Counted from the first letter of the stretch, positions 1-5,872 are shown. The stretch: DNA of 13,058 nucleotides from an uncultured Clostridia bacterium (GCA_944391635.1 CALXUL010000090.1:1-13058); one strand, 5' to 3'. Notes: generated from the sequence alone by a model not told the origin. Made by a program: numbers and translations.

Positions 1-72
1 AAGAAGCGCCGCCGCGCAGAGAAGACCCGCCGCGCAGAGAAGAGCCGCCGCGCCGAGAAGAGCCGCCGCGAA
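1..72. repeat. 18-bp GC-rich tandem repeat
   Basis: An 18-bp unit (consensus AGCCGCCGCGCAGAGAAG) is present in three complete copies at 7-24, 25-42 and 43-60. The end of another copy lies at 1-6 and the beginning of a fourth at 61-70. By my count 52 of the first 70 bases are G or C, against an AT-rich remainder. Because 18 is a multiple of three, the repeat stays in frame in all three plus frames and encodes six-residue repeats rich in Arg, Glu, Lys, Pro or Ala depending on the frame. Differences between copies are few and mostly synonymous or conservative, as expected for a coding repeat. Confidence 0.8.
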
Positions 73-80
73 CTTTTTGA
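1..80 (+). CDS. C-terminal tail of an upstream repeat-containing gene (5' partial, frame uncertain)
   Basis: I do not recognise this protein; only its end would lie in the window. Read from base 3, the repeat encodes a charged, proline-rich tail of repeating EEPPRR units that ends at TGA 78-80, just before an AT-rich intergenic stretch and the tadA promoter. Two other frames are also open: from base 2 (Ala/Arg repeats, stop at 95-97) and from base 1 (RRAEKS repeats, open until TGA 223-225, overlapping the tadA start). The base-3 frame is preferred because it stops cleanly where composition changes and because several differences between copies are synonymous in it. The minus strand encodes a hydrophobic run here but has no ATG, GTG or TTG start. 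Such a tail would be disordered and highly charged. Confidence 0.25.
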   Translation, partial: EAPPRREDPPRREEPPRREEPPRTF

Positions 81-152
81 TAAAAACCCGCTTGTAAACG
101 TTAAAAAATTTTCCCGAAACAATATAATTCTTAAATTTTTATTAAATATATG

Positions 153-172
153 CGGTATTGTTTGCAATACCG
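153..172. promoter_or_regulatory. Perfect 8-bp inverted repeat overlapping the tadA -35 region
   Basis: CGGTATTG (153-160) and CAATACCG (165-172) are perfect reverse complements around the 4-base centre TTTG. The right arm covers most of the predicted -35 hexamer of the tadA promoter, so a bound protein could block RNA polymerase. It is not followed by a T tract on the plus strand, which makes a terminator for the upstream gene less likely though not excluded. Confidence 0.4.
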
Positions 173-190
173 AAAATTATATGTTACAAT
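162..190 (+). promoter_or_regulatory. Sigma-A promoter for tadA
   Basis: The -35 hexamer TTGCAA (162-167) and the -10 hexamer TACAAT (185-190) are separated by exactly 17 bp, each with one mismatch to consensus. Transcription would begin near 197 and give a leader of about 16 bases. A GGGGG ribosome binding site (201-205) lies 7 bases before the tadA ATG. Confidence 0.65.
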
Positions 191-212
191 GTAGAAAATC
201 GGGGGTTATAGT

Positions 213-692
213 ATGGAATATATGAAAGAGGCAATAAAACAGGCAAAAAAAGCTGAAGCAATAGATGAAGTGCCTATTGGAGCTGTAATAGTGAAGGATT
301 CAAAAATTATTGCCAGAGGATATAACCGCCGCGAAACAAAACACAATGCACTGCTCCATGCGGAGATAATAGCAATTGATAAAGCCTGCCGAAAATTGGG
401 AGGCTGGAGGTTGCCAGGCTGTGAGATTTACGTAACGTTAGAACCCTGTCCTATGTGTATGGGCGCTATTATCTCAGCAAGGATAGAAAAATTGTATTTT
501 GGGGCGTATGATGAAAAATCCGGTGCGGCAGGAAGCGTATGTGACTTATCCTGCGCACTTCCGCATAAAGTTGAAACAACAGGCGGTGTAATGAAAGAGG
601 ACTGCACCAAGCTTTTAAGTGATTTTTTTAAAAAATTAAGAGCCCAAAAATCTGGTTTTGGAAAAAGAGGTGAAAAAAATGAGGATAAGTGA
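213..692 (+). CDS. tadA: tRNA-specific adenosine deaminase TadA
   Basis: This cytoplasmic zinc enzyme converts adenosine 34 in the anticodon of tRNA-Arg(ACG) to inosine, letting one tRNA read several codons. The 159-residue protein is a normal length for TadA and consists of one cytidine-deaminase-like fold. The zinc ligand and proton shuttle are in the HAE motif (His49, Glu51), and the other two zinc ligands are in PCPMC (Cys79, Cys82). The N-terminal segment with EVPIGAVIV is typical of TadA. The last codons overlap the next small gene by 14 bp, which suggests translational coupling. It is the first gene of a likely three-gene operon with the microprotein and the transglycosylase. A guanine or cytidine deaminase is the main alternative, but the TadA-type motif context makes this call secure. 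Confidence 0.95.
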   Translation: MEYMKEAIKQAKKAEAIDEVPIGAVIVKDSKIIARGYNRRETKHNALLHAEIIAIDKACRKLGGWRLPGCEIYVTLEPCPMCMGAIISARIEKLYFGAYDEKSGAAGSVCDLSCALPHKVETTGGVMKEDCTKLLSDFFKKLRAQKSGFGKRGEKNEDK

Positions 693-780
693 ACAAGCCA
701 AAAAAATTATTTGTGCATGCATTGCGGTAGCGATGATATTTCCAATAGCCATCAGTGTTTTATACATGTTTATAAACTGA
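679..780 (+). CDS. 33-residue single-span membrane microprotein
   Basis: I do not recognise a named family with confidence. The ORF starts at ATG 679 and ends at TGA 778-780. It has a strong ribosome binding site (AGAGGTG, 666-672) placed inside the end of tadA, so it overlaps tadA by 14 bp in another frame. The product begins with a short polar, basic segment (MRISEQAKK) followed by one hydrophobic helix of about 22 residues (10-31) and ends with Asn. By the positive-inside rule the N-terminus should be cytoplasmic. It sits 34 bp before the transglycosylase gene, so a role beside that envelope enzyme is possible but is only inference. The layout (basic start, single span, about 30 residues) recalls Prli42/DUF4044-type Firmicutes miniproteins; I cannot show homology. 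Confidence 0.6.
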   Translation: MRISEQAKKIICACIAVAMIFPIAISVLYMFIN

Positions 781-814
781 TTCCGGCTATGTCAGACGGG
801 GTGACGGGAGCAAT

Positions 815-1525
815 ATGAAAACAGTAAAAAACATCATAATATTGATTATTGTATTGCTTGTAGCATTTGCAGGATTGGTTATTGCAAAAGGTTACAGCAA
901 GTACCTTGAGGCTTTAAAACAGCTGCCGCTTGAAGAAATGACTGAAGAGATTGAGTCAAAAGAAAATTTTTGCCCTATATCCGAGATTCCTCAAATGTAT
1001 ATAAAAGCTGTAATAGCGGTGGAAGACAGACGTTTTTATCAGCATTCGGGGATTGATGTGATAGGTATAGCACGAGCTGTAATAACTGATATAAAAACAA
1101 TGTCCCTAAGCGAGGGAGGAAGTACTATATCGCAGCAGCTTGCTAAGAACTTGTACTTCCCACAGGATAATACGCCGGACAGAAAGATTGCAGAAATGTT
1201 TATGGCGTCGCGCTTGGAAAAAGAGTTTTCTAAAGAAAAGATATTGGAGCTGTATTTTAACTGTATTTATTACGGCAGCGGATACTACTGTATTTATGAT
1301 GCAGCAATGGGATATTTTAATAAAAAGCCGGCAGATATGAATGGGTATGAATCAACCTTGCTTGCCGGAATACCCAATGCACCGTCTGTATATTCACCGA
1401 AGGTTAATCCGGAACTCTCGCATGAACGCCAGGAAAAGGTTTTATCTTCAATGATTGACTGCGGATATATTGACCAGGCGCAAAAAGAGAGTATAGTACA
1501 GCAGAGAGAAAATTATAATTGGTAG
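815..1525 (+). CDS. mtgA: Monofunctional peptidoglycan glycosyltransferase (GT51)
   Basis: The enzyme polymerises lipid II into glycan strands on the outer face of the membrane. It is 236 residues long, the size of a monofunctional transglycosylase rather than a bifunctional class A PBP, and it has no transpeptidase domain. Residues 6-24 form the N-terminal membrane anchor. The GT51 signatures are in order: the catalytic Glu70 in EDRRFYQHSG (70-79), the GGSTISQQLAKNLYF block (101-115), a K-E-EFSKEKILELYFN block (135-149, with Glu146 the probable second catalytic Glu), and the LLAGIPNAP motif (182-190). The ribosome binding site GGGAG (806-810) is close to the ATG (4 bases). It is the last gene of the tadA operon, ending just before a strong terminator. 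Sub-family naming (MtgA, Mgt or SgtB) is not resolved by sequence alone. Confidence 0.9.
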   Translation: MKTVKNIIILIIVLLVAFAGLVIAKGYSKYLEALKQLPLEEMTEEIESKENFCPISEIPQMYIKAVIAVEDRRFYQHSGIDVIGIARAVITDIKTMSLSEGGSTISQQLAKNLYFPQDNTPDRKIAEMFMASRLEKEFSKEKILELYFNCIYYGSGYYCIYDAAMGYFNKKPADMNGYESTLLAGIPNAPSVYSPKVNPELSHERQEKVLSSMIDCGYIDQAQKESIVQQRENYNW

Positions 1526-1527
1526 GA

Positions 1528-1557
1528 AAACAGGCGTATTTTACGCTTGTTTTTTTA
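1528..1557 (+). terminator. Rho-independent terminator after the transglycosylase gene
   Basis: The arms at about 1528-1538 and 1542-1552 (core ACAGGCGTA with TACGCTTGT, one G-T pair) enclose a 3-base loop and lead into an unbroken T run (1550-1556). It begins 2 bp after the stop codon and closes the tadA operon. Confidence 0.85.
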
Positions 1558-1641
1558 TGTTGTATAAAAATTGCTGATGGATAAGAAAAGCAGTATTTTA
1601 ATTGCGTGGTTAGAAAATATGTCGAAAGATACAAAAAAATG

Positions 1642-1670
1642 TTGTAAAAGCTAATTGGTTATGGTATAAT
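1642..1670 (+). promoter_or_regulatory. Sigma-A promoter for the NhaC-family gene
   Basis: The -35 hexamer TTGTAA (1642-1647), a 17-bp spacer and the perfect -10 hexamer TATAAT (1665-1670) are present. The TGG just upstream adds an extended -10 (TGn). Transcription would start near 1677, about 23 bases before the ATG, and includes the ribosome binding site AAGGGGG (1687-1693). The stretch between the preceding terminator and this promoter (1558-1641) holds nothing else I can recognise. Confidence 0.75.
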
Positions 1671-1699
1671 TAGACAAAACAAAATGAAGGGGGAATTAG

Positions 1700-3205
1700 A
1701 TGGAGCAGGTATCACAGTTTGCAGGAAGTTTTTGGTCTATATTACCGCCGATTCTTGCAATAGGACTTGCATTGCTGACAAAAGAGGTATATCTCTCATT
1801 GATATTGGGGATATTTGCCGGAGGGCTGTTATGGACAGGAGGAAACCTGATACATTCGCTTGAGGTAATATTTTCAATAATGTCAGAAAAAGTAGGGGGC
1901 AATTTCTGCATATTAATATTCCTGGTGCTTTTGGGTATGATGGTTGCTTTAATGAGTAAATCAGGTGCTACCGCGGCGTATGGAAAATGGGCATCTAAGT
2001 CAATAAAAACTGCCAGAGGAGCATCATTGGCAACGGTTGGATTGGGATGTCTGATTTTTGTTGACGACTATTTTAACTGTCTTACAGTCGGCACTGTTAT
2101 GAGCCCGGTTACCGACAGGTATAAGATAAAAAGGGCAAAGCTTGCATATTTTATAGACGCTACTGCCGCACCGGTATGTATAATTGCGCCGGTATCATCC
2201 TGGGCGGCTGCTGTATCATCGTCTTTGCCTGAAAACAGCGGCATTGACGGATTTACTCTTTTCCTGAACACGATTCCGTTTAATTTATACGCATGGCTCA
2301 CTATAATAATGATGCTATTTATAATTATAGGCGGCTTTGATTTTTCTAAAATGAGAAATTACATAAAGGAATATGAAACAAAAGAAGAGAAACTGACAAC
2401 AAGCAGTGCGGATATAATAAAAAATGACAGAGGCAGGGTTATAGACCTTTTGCTGCCGATAATCTCGTTGATTGTTTTGTGTATACTTGCAATGCTGTAT
2501 ACAGGCGGACTGTTTGGCGGCGGAGTTGGAGTAGTTGATGCATTTGCAAACTGTAATTCATCGCTTTCACTTGCAATAGGTGCGGTTGGCGCGCTTATAA
2601 TAACAGCACTTTTGTATTTGCCGCGTAAAATTATCAGCTTTACCGAGTTTACCGGAAGTCTTGCAGAGGGTTTTAAGGCTATGGTTCCGGCAATATTAAT
2701 ATTGACATTTGCATGGAGTCTGTCCGGAATTTGCTCTGAAGAATATCTTGATATTGGTTCATATGTTTCAGGGATTGTTCAGGAACATCTGCCGATAGTA
2801 GCGGTACTTCCGGCAGTATTCTTTGCTGTTAGCCTTGGTTTGGCGTTTGCTACCGGTACATCCTGGGGTACTTTTGCTATTCTTGTACCGATTACTGTTG
2901 CGGTATTCGGAACTATGGATAATATGCTTGTAATAACAGTTGCGGCGGTACTTGCAGGCGCTGTATGCGGCGACCATATTTCGCCAATATCGGATACAAC
3001 AATAATGTCATCAACAGGAGCATGTTGTAACCATATTGACCATGTTTCAACACAGATTCCGTATGCTATGCTTGTAGCGGGCTGCTGTTTTGTCGGATAT
3101 ATAATCTCAGGCGTAACAAATAATGGCTGGATTGGAATGGGTGTAGGAATAGTATTGCTGCTTGCAATATTAACAATTATTATGAAAAAAGTAAAAAAAG
3201 TATAA
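1700..3205 (+). CDS. NhaC-family Na+/H+ antiporter
   Basis: This is an integral membrane carrier of the NhaC/MleN group (PF03553), which exchanges Na+ for H+ or couples ion gradients to organic acid movement. It is 501 residues with roughly a dozen hydrophobic segments, about the usual size. Family-typical conserved stretches are visible: the acidic pair in LIFVDDYFNCLTVGT (118-132, Asp122 and Asp123), the FATGTSWGTFAILVP segment (383-397), and GDHISPISDTTIMSS (424-438). It is a single-gene unit with its own promoter and terminator, so the neighbours give no hint to the substrate. A malate/lactate or amino-acid antiporter function within the same family is equally possible; the transport class is far more certain than the substrate. 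Confidence 0.85.
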   Translation: MEQVSQFAGSFWSILPPILAIGLALLTKEVYLSLILGIFAGGLLWTGGNLIHSLEVIFSIMSEKVGGNFCILIFLVLLGMMVALMSKSGATAAYGKWASKSIKTARGASLATVGLGCLIFVDDYFNCLTVGTVMSPVTDRYKIKRAKLAYFIDATAAPVCIIAPVSSWAAAVSSSLPENSGIDGFTLFLNTIPFNLYAWLTIIMMLFIIIGGFDFSKMRNYIKEYETKEEKLTTSSADIIKNDRGRVIDLLLPIISLIVLCILAMLYTGGLFGGGVGVVDAFANCNSSLSLAIGAVGALIITALLYLPRKIISFTEFTGSLAEGFKAMVPAILILTFAWSLSGICSEEYLDIGSYVSGIVQEHLPIVAVLPAVFFAVSLGLAFATGTSWGTFAILVPITVAVFGTMDNMLVITVAAVLAGAVCGDHISPISDTTIMSSTGACCNHIDHVSTQIPYAMLVAGCCFVGYIISGVTNNGWIGMGVGIVLLLAILTIIMKKVKKV

Positions 3206-3214
3206 GAAAAATAT

Positions 3215-3255
3215 AAAAAAACAGGATTGCATTTATAAATGTAGTCCTGTTTTTT
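3215..3255 (+). terminator. Terminator after the NhaC-family gene (bidirectional in form)
   Basis: Bases 3221-3250 form a near-perfect 15-bp palindrome (ACAGGA at one end and TCCTGT at the other, with two G-T pairs). It is preceded by an A run (3215-3221) and followed by a T run (3250-3255). It can stop transcription from the left and, by symmetry, from the right. Confidence 0.85.
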
Positions 3256-3274
3256 ATTGTCTGTTAAATTTTAG

Positions 3275-3303
3275 GAATAAGAAAGGTGGACAGCTCATAG
3301 AAT
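3275..3303 (+). promoter_or_regulatory. Candidate sigma-E-type (sporulation) promoter
   Basis: No good sigma-A promoter is visible before the TIGR04086 gene. Instead GAATAAG (3275-3281) followed 14 bp later by CATAGAAT (3296-3303) resembles the Bacillus sigma-E pattern KMATATT-N14/15-CATACAMT: five of seven positions match at -35 and seven of eight at -10. The start would be near 3310, about 29 bases before the ATG. It is a pattern match by eye, not a scored model. Confidence 0.35.
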
Positions 3304-3338
3304 GTAAAAAACGATAAAATAAGGGATAGGTGATAGAT

Positions 3339-3698
3339 ATGCTCAAAAGAGTAAAGGGGATATTAAAGGGTACGTTTTTTTCGCTGATAGTAACCGCTAT
3401 GCTTGCCGCAACACTCGCCGCAGCAATGTATTTTCTTGATATCCCGGACAGCGCCGCAGCAATATTGGTATTTCTGATAGGTGCAGTGTCTTCTGCCGCC
3501 GGAGCTTATGCGGTAAGCCGTGCTGCCGGGACAAAAGGTATGGGTACGGGTGCATTGGTAGGTTTGGCGTATTATTTTATACTTGCCGCAGCATCACTTA
3601 TCATACGAAAAGAACTTGCTCTTGATACGCATATGCTTATAATGCTGGCAGCAACAATAGCGTCGGGTATGTTTGGCGGTGTGATGGGGGTAAGGTAA
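3339..3698 (+). CDS. TIGR04086 / DUF3792 (YrzE-like) four-span membrane protein
   Basis: This 119-residue integral membrane protein has four predicted helices (about 11-31, 38-60, 67-88 and 96-117) and small-residue-rich loops, with a short basic start (MLKRVKGILKG). Size, topology and sequence style match the TIGR04086 family, related to B. subtilis YrzE, which is found in endospore-forming Firmicutes and has no established biochemical function. The ATG at 3339 is chosen over an in-frame GTG at 3330 because an AGGTGAT ribosome binding site (3328-3334) sits at proper distance from 3339 and overlaps the GTG. In Bacillus the homologue lies beside yajC; here yajC is 3 kb downstream and separate. 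The family call rests on recall of its features, not on a search. Confidence 0.75.
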   Translation: MLKRVKGILKGTFFSLIVTAMLAATLAAAMYFLDIPDSAAAILVFLIGAVSSAAGAYAVSRAAGTKGMGTGALVGLAYYFILAAASLIIRKELALDTHMLIMLAATIASGMFGGVMGVR

Positions 3699-3732
3699 TA
3701 AATTTCTTTTAGAGGAAAGGGTATTTGATAGT

Positions 3733-3772
3733 GAAAAAATGAGCGGATTTTCCAGAATAAGAAAATCCGCTC
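3733..3772 (-). terminator. Terminator between convergent genes
   Basis: The perfect 12-bp stem GAGCGGATTTTC (3741-3752) with GAAAATCCGCTC (3761-3772) has an 8-base loop. On the minus strand it is followed by ATTTTTT (3740-3734), a proper terminator for the leftward cluster ending at 3824. On the plus strand the trailing bases are less T-rich, so termination of the TIGR04086 gene there is plausible but weaker. Confidence 0.75.
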
Positions 3773-3823
3773 TTACTAATATCCAACAAAATTCGGCAGC
3801 CGTTAAGTCGGCAGTATGTAACT

Positions 3824-4099
3824 TTAAAATCCGCCGAGCAGCAGAATACCAATTGCTGCCAGTAAAAGTTTATCATCGCAGTCATCAAGTAAAAGTATTA
3901 CCAATACTGCAATAAGAATAAGGTCATCATTTTCAAAGCCTGAAAGAAGATTAGATTTCTTTTTGTTTTCACAGCTTTTTTTAGCAAGGCTGTTTTCGCA
4001 GGCAGATGTCTGTGCGGGCAATTGTGTTGACAATGGAATATTAGATGTAGGTTTAATAGGTTTTGGCATATCATTATAACTGTAATATTTTCGGTACAA
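3824..4099 (-). CDS. Small protein with acidic-flanked hydrophobic C-terminus
   Basis: I do not recognise a named family. The 91-residue product has a polar, proline- and lysine-containing first half (1-56) that is probably disordered. The C-terminal half carries two short hydrophobic runs (60-71 and 78-91) separated by the acidic stretch DDCDDK (72-77) and preceded by ENDD (56-59). The runs are short for ordinary membrane spans, so a hairpin in the membrane or self-association are both possible. The start is TTG at 4099: an AAGGGGG ribosome binding site lies 8 bases upstream and overlaps the stop of the preceding gene, whereas the internal Met11 has none. It is the last gene of a three-gene leftward cluster, 13 bp after its neighbour, implying coupled translation. 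A sporulation or spore-surface role is only a guess. Confidence 0.7.
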   Translation of the reverse strand: MYRKYYSYNDMPKPIKPTSNIPLSTQLPAQTSACENSLAKKSCENKKKSNLLSGFENDDLILIAVLVILLLDDCDDKLLLAAIGILLLGGF

Positions 4100-4112
4100 T
4101 GTTTTAGCCCCC

Positions 4113-4448
4113 TTATTTAAAGAGTCCGGAAAATTTGGTTAAATTAAGCAGACGTATAGCATTATCAATACCTTTTTGCCGGGAATTGCGCATATACGGC
4201 CGTAAAGACATCAGCAGCCTTGAACGTTCATCATTTGGATGCGACAATTCATTTGCCATATTTTTGAGCTTCATTATATATTCAAGATTTTGCGCGTTTA
4301 GCTGGGGAAGCTCGGCAGAAGAATTAGGTGTATTGTTTTGCGGTGGGCTGCCGGAAGAATCCATACCAAGCGCACCGAGCGCGGTTTTTATTTTATCCTC
4401 CGCCCCGTCGCCGAGCAGCCCTTTTAAAGTATCCATCATATCAGCCAT
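4113..4448 (-). CDS. Small helical protein, conserved-hypothetical type
   Basis: The function is unknown. The 111-residue protein has no signal peptide or membrane span. An amphipathic N-terminal helix contains LKGLLGDGAEDKIK (8-21), followed by a Ser/Pro/Asn-rich linker (about 30-50). A C-terminal helical part includes ERSRLLMSLRPYM (74-86) and a basic, leucine-rich end (KGIDNAIRLLNLTKF, 92-106). The pattern of a Leu-rich SLRPYM segment followed by an AIRLL helix resembles uncharacterised small proteins I recall from Clostridia, but I know no experimental role. The ribosome binding site is GAAAGG about 12 bases before the ATG. It follows the 82-residue gene after 99 bp and shares an N-terminal motif with it. 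Confidence 0.75.
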   Translation of the reverse strand: MADMMDTLKGLLGDGAEDKIKTALGALGMDSSGSPPQNNTPNSSAELPQLNAQNLEYIMKLKNMANELSHPNDERSRLLMSLRPYMRNSRQKGIDNAIRLLNLTKFSGLFK

Positions 4449-4547
4449 TTAATCAGAGCCTTTCTGCCCACATATTCTGTTGACGCGGCTTATCCGTGGG
4501 CTGATAAGATGCGTTTTAATATGAGAAAAAGGGGCTAAAGGATGCTG

Positions 4548-4796
4548 TTATTTGAGTTTATCTAAAATTTGTTTTGCACTAAGCCCCGATAACCCTGACA
4601 GGTTAGTTTTGGAAAGCTTTTTTTTGAGTGTAGCGGTATCGGTTTTAAGAAATTCCTCTACCAGTCTGTTTTGCTCGGCAGAAGAAAAACTGTTTTTTAA
4701 TTTTTGACCTTCCGCACTTTGAGCGAATTGTTTTATTTTTGCTATATCTGCATCGCCGAGCAGGCTTTCAAGCTTTTTGTTTATATTCTCATTCAT
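4548..4796 (-). CDS. Small helical protein sharing an LLGDxxxxKIK motif with its neighbour
   Basis: The function is unknown. The 82-residue, highly charged protein appears almost entirely helical, without a signal peptide or membrane span. Its N-terminus (KLESLLGDADIAKIK, 8-22) matches the next gene's LKGLLGDGAEDKIK without gaps over LLGD-x4-KIK. The C-terminal part has Leu/Lys repeats (LKKKLSKTNLSGLSGL, 57-72) and ends in KQILDKLK. The ATG at 4796 has a strong AGAGGTGATT ribosome binding site. It is the first gene of the leftward cluster and is divergent from the dihydrouridine synthase gene, with 96 bp between the two starts. The 99-bp gap after it (4449-4547) holds an imperfect stem (ACGC-CTTATC with GATAAG-GCGT) but no T tract, so transcription probably continues into the next gene. 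Confidence 0.75.
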   Translation of the reverse strand: MNENINKKLESLLGDADIAKIKQFAQSAEGQKLKNSFSSAEQNRLVEEFLKTDTATLKKKLSKTNLSGLSGLSAKQILDKLK

Positions 4797-4815
4797 AATA
4801 AATCACCTCTTTAAT

Positions 4816-4821
4816 ATTATA
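4816..4821 (-). promoter_or_regulatory. Weak candidate promoter for the leftward small-gene cluster
   Basis: On the minus strand a perfect TATAAT lies at 4821-4816, 19 bases before the ATG of the 82-residue gene, leaving a very short leader. The -35 region at 17 bp (GTAAAG) is poor. The same bases read CATATAAT, which also resembles a sigma-E-type -10, again without a good -35. The sigma factor therefore cannot be decided. Confidence 0.3.
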
Positions 4822-4839
4822 TGTAAAAACTGCAAAAGC

Positions 4840-4868
4840 TTTACAAAATCTTTTTCAGATGGTATAAT
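4840..4868 (+). promoter_or_regulatory. Sigma-A promoter for the dihydrouridine synthase gene
   Basis: TTTACA (4840-4845), a 17-bp spacer and TATAAT (4863-4868) are present, with TGG giving an extended -10. The start would be near 4875. The ribosome binding site AGGTGA (4883-4888) lies 4 bases before the ATG. Confidence 0.75.
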
Positions 4869-4892
4869 TGCTTTTAAAAAGCAGGTGACAAG

Positions 4893-5861
4893 ATGAAAAT
4901 AGGGAAAGTAGATATAGAAAATAATATATTTCTTGCTCCTATGGCAGGAATAACCGACCTTGCATTCCGAAGAATATGCCGGCGTTGGGGCGCGGGTATG
5001 ACATATACCGAAATGGTAAGTGCTAAGGGGTTATATTATAATGACAAGAAAACAGCGGAACTTCTTATGCGTGATAATGATGAAACCCCAAGCGCTGCCC
5101 AAATTTTCGGCAGCGAGCCGGAGATAATGTATGCGGCAGTGCCAAAGGCGCTTAAGTTCGGCGCGGATATATTGGATATCAATATGGGCTGTCCTGCGCC
5201 GAAGATAGTAAATAATTCAGATGGCAGCGCTCTTATGCGTGATGAGAAGCTGGCAGCTATGGTAATAAGGCGAACGGTGGACGCGGCAAAAGATGTGCCG
5301 GTTACGGTAAAGATGCGTGCAGGCTGGGATAAAGAACATATAAATGTTGTTGAGCTTGCAAAAATCGCAGAGGAAAACGGAGCTGCGGCTGTAACAGTGC
5401 ATCCCAGAACAAGGGATATGTTTTATAGCGGCAGTGCAGACTGGGATTTAATAGGCAAGGTAAAAAAAGCAGTCAGGATACCGGTAATAGGAAGCGGCGA
5501 TATTTTTTCTGCTAAAGACGCTATAGATATGCTAGAAAAAACAGGCTGTGACGCGGTAATGATAGCACGCGGCGCACAGGGAAACCCTTTTATATTCAGA
5601 CAGATAAAAGAGCTGTTGGAGAATGGGAAAGTTGAGTTTAAGGTAACGCCTAAGCAGAGGATAGAGGCTGCTCTGGTACATGCTGATGAGATATGTAAAT
5701 TAAAAGGTGAAGTGCGGGGGATAAGAGAGGCACGCAAGCATCTTGCCTGGTATATTAAGGAAATACCTTCTGCATCAGTTATGCGTCAGGAATTGTTTAA
5801 AGTTACCACACTTTTTGAAGCACATCAGATTCTTGAGGGGTGGTTGCAAAAGGTAATTTAA
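4893..5861 (+). CDS. dusB: tRNA-dihydrouridine synthase (DusB/NifR3 type)
   Basis: This FMN enzyme reduces uridines in the D-loop of tRNA to dihydrouridine in the cytoplasm, using NADPH. The 322-residue length is normal. The TIM-barrel Dus domain opens with the FMN-binding FLAPMAGITDLAFR (13-26). The catalytic Cys100 is in NMGCPAPKIV (97-106). Lys140 is in VTVKMRAGWD (137-146), His170 and Arg172 are in VHPRTR (169-174), and phosphate-binding SGDI (201-204) and ARGAQGNPF (225-233) follow. The C-terminal helical RNA-binding part covers about 240-322 (REARKHLAWYIK is typical). It has its own promoter and is transcribed away from the small-gene cluster. The DusB sub-type is inferred from its Firmicutes origin and overall form; which tRNA positions it modifies cannot be read from the sequence. 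Confidence 0.93.
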   Translation: MKIGKVDIENNIFLAPMAGITDLAFRRICRRWGAGMTYTEMVSAKGLYYNDKKTAELLMRDNDETPSAAQIFGSEPEIMYAAVPKALKFGADILDINMGCPAPKIVNNSDGSALMRDEKLAAMVIRRTVDAAKDVPVTVKMRAGWDKEHINVVELAKIAEENGAAAVTVHPRTRDMFYSGSADWDLIGKVKKAVRIPVIGSGDIFSAKDAIDMLEKTGCDAVMIARGAQGNPFIFRQIKELLENGKVEFKVTPKQRIEAALVHADEICKLKGEVRGIREARKHLAWYIKEIPSASVMRQELFKVTTLFEAHQILEGWLQKVI

Positions 5862-5872
5862 AGAAAATGAAA

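Noticed and set aside
1..72. A minus-strand hydrophobic Ala/Leu peptide resembling a signal sequence
   Set aside because: There is no ATG, GTG or TTG in frame upstream before a stop, and the hydrophobicity is a by-product of the GC-rich repeat.
1..72. A CRISPR array
   Set aside because: The units are 18 bp, directly abutting with no spacers and in frame; this is a coding-type tandem repeat.
3739..3915. A 58-codon plus-strand ORF (ATG 3739) after the TIGR04086 gene
   Set aside because: It has no ribosome binding site at the right distance, runs through the terminator hairpin, and continues antisense to the 91-residue minus-strand gene.
4135..4452. A 105-residue plus-strand ORF
   Set aside because: It lies entirely antisense to the 111-residue gene, which has a better ribosome binding site, helical protein-like composition and matching neighbours.
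4482..4516. An imperfect hairpin in the 99-bp gap of the small-gene cluster as a terminator
   Set aside because: The stem has an internal loop and no T tract on the minus strand, so termination is not supported.
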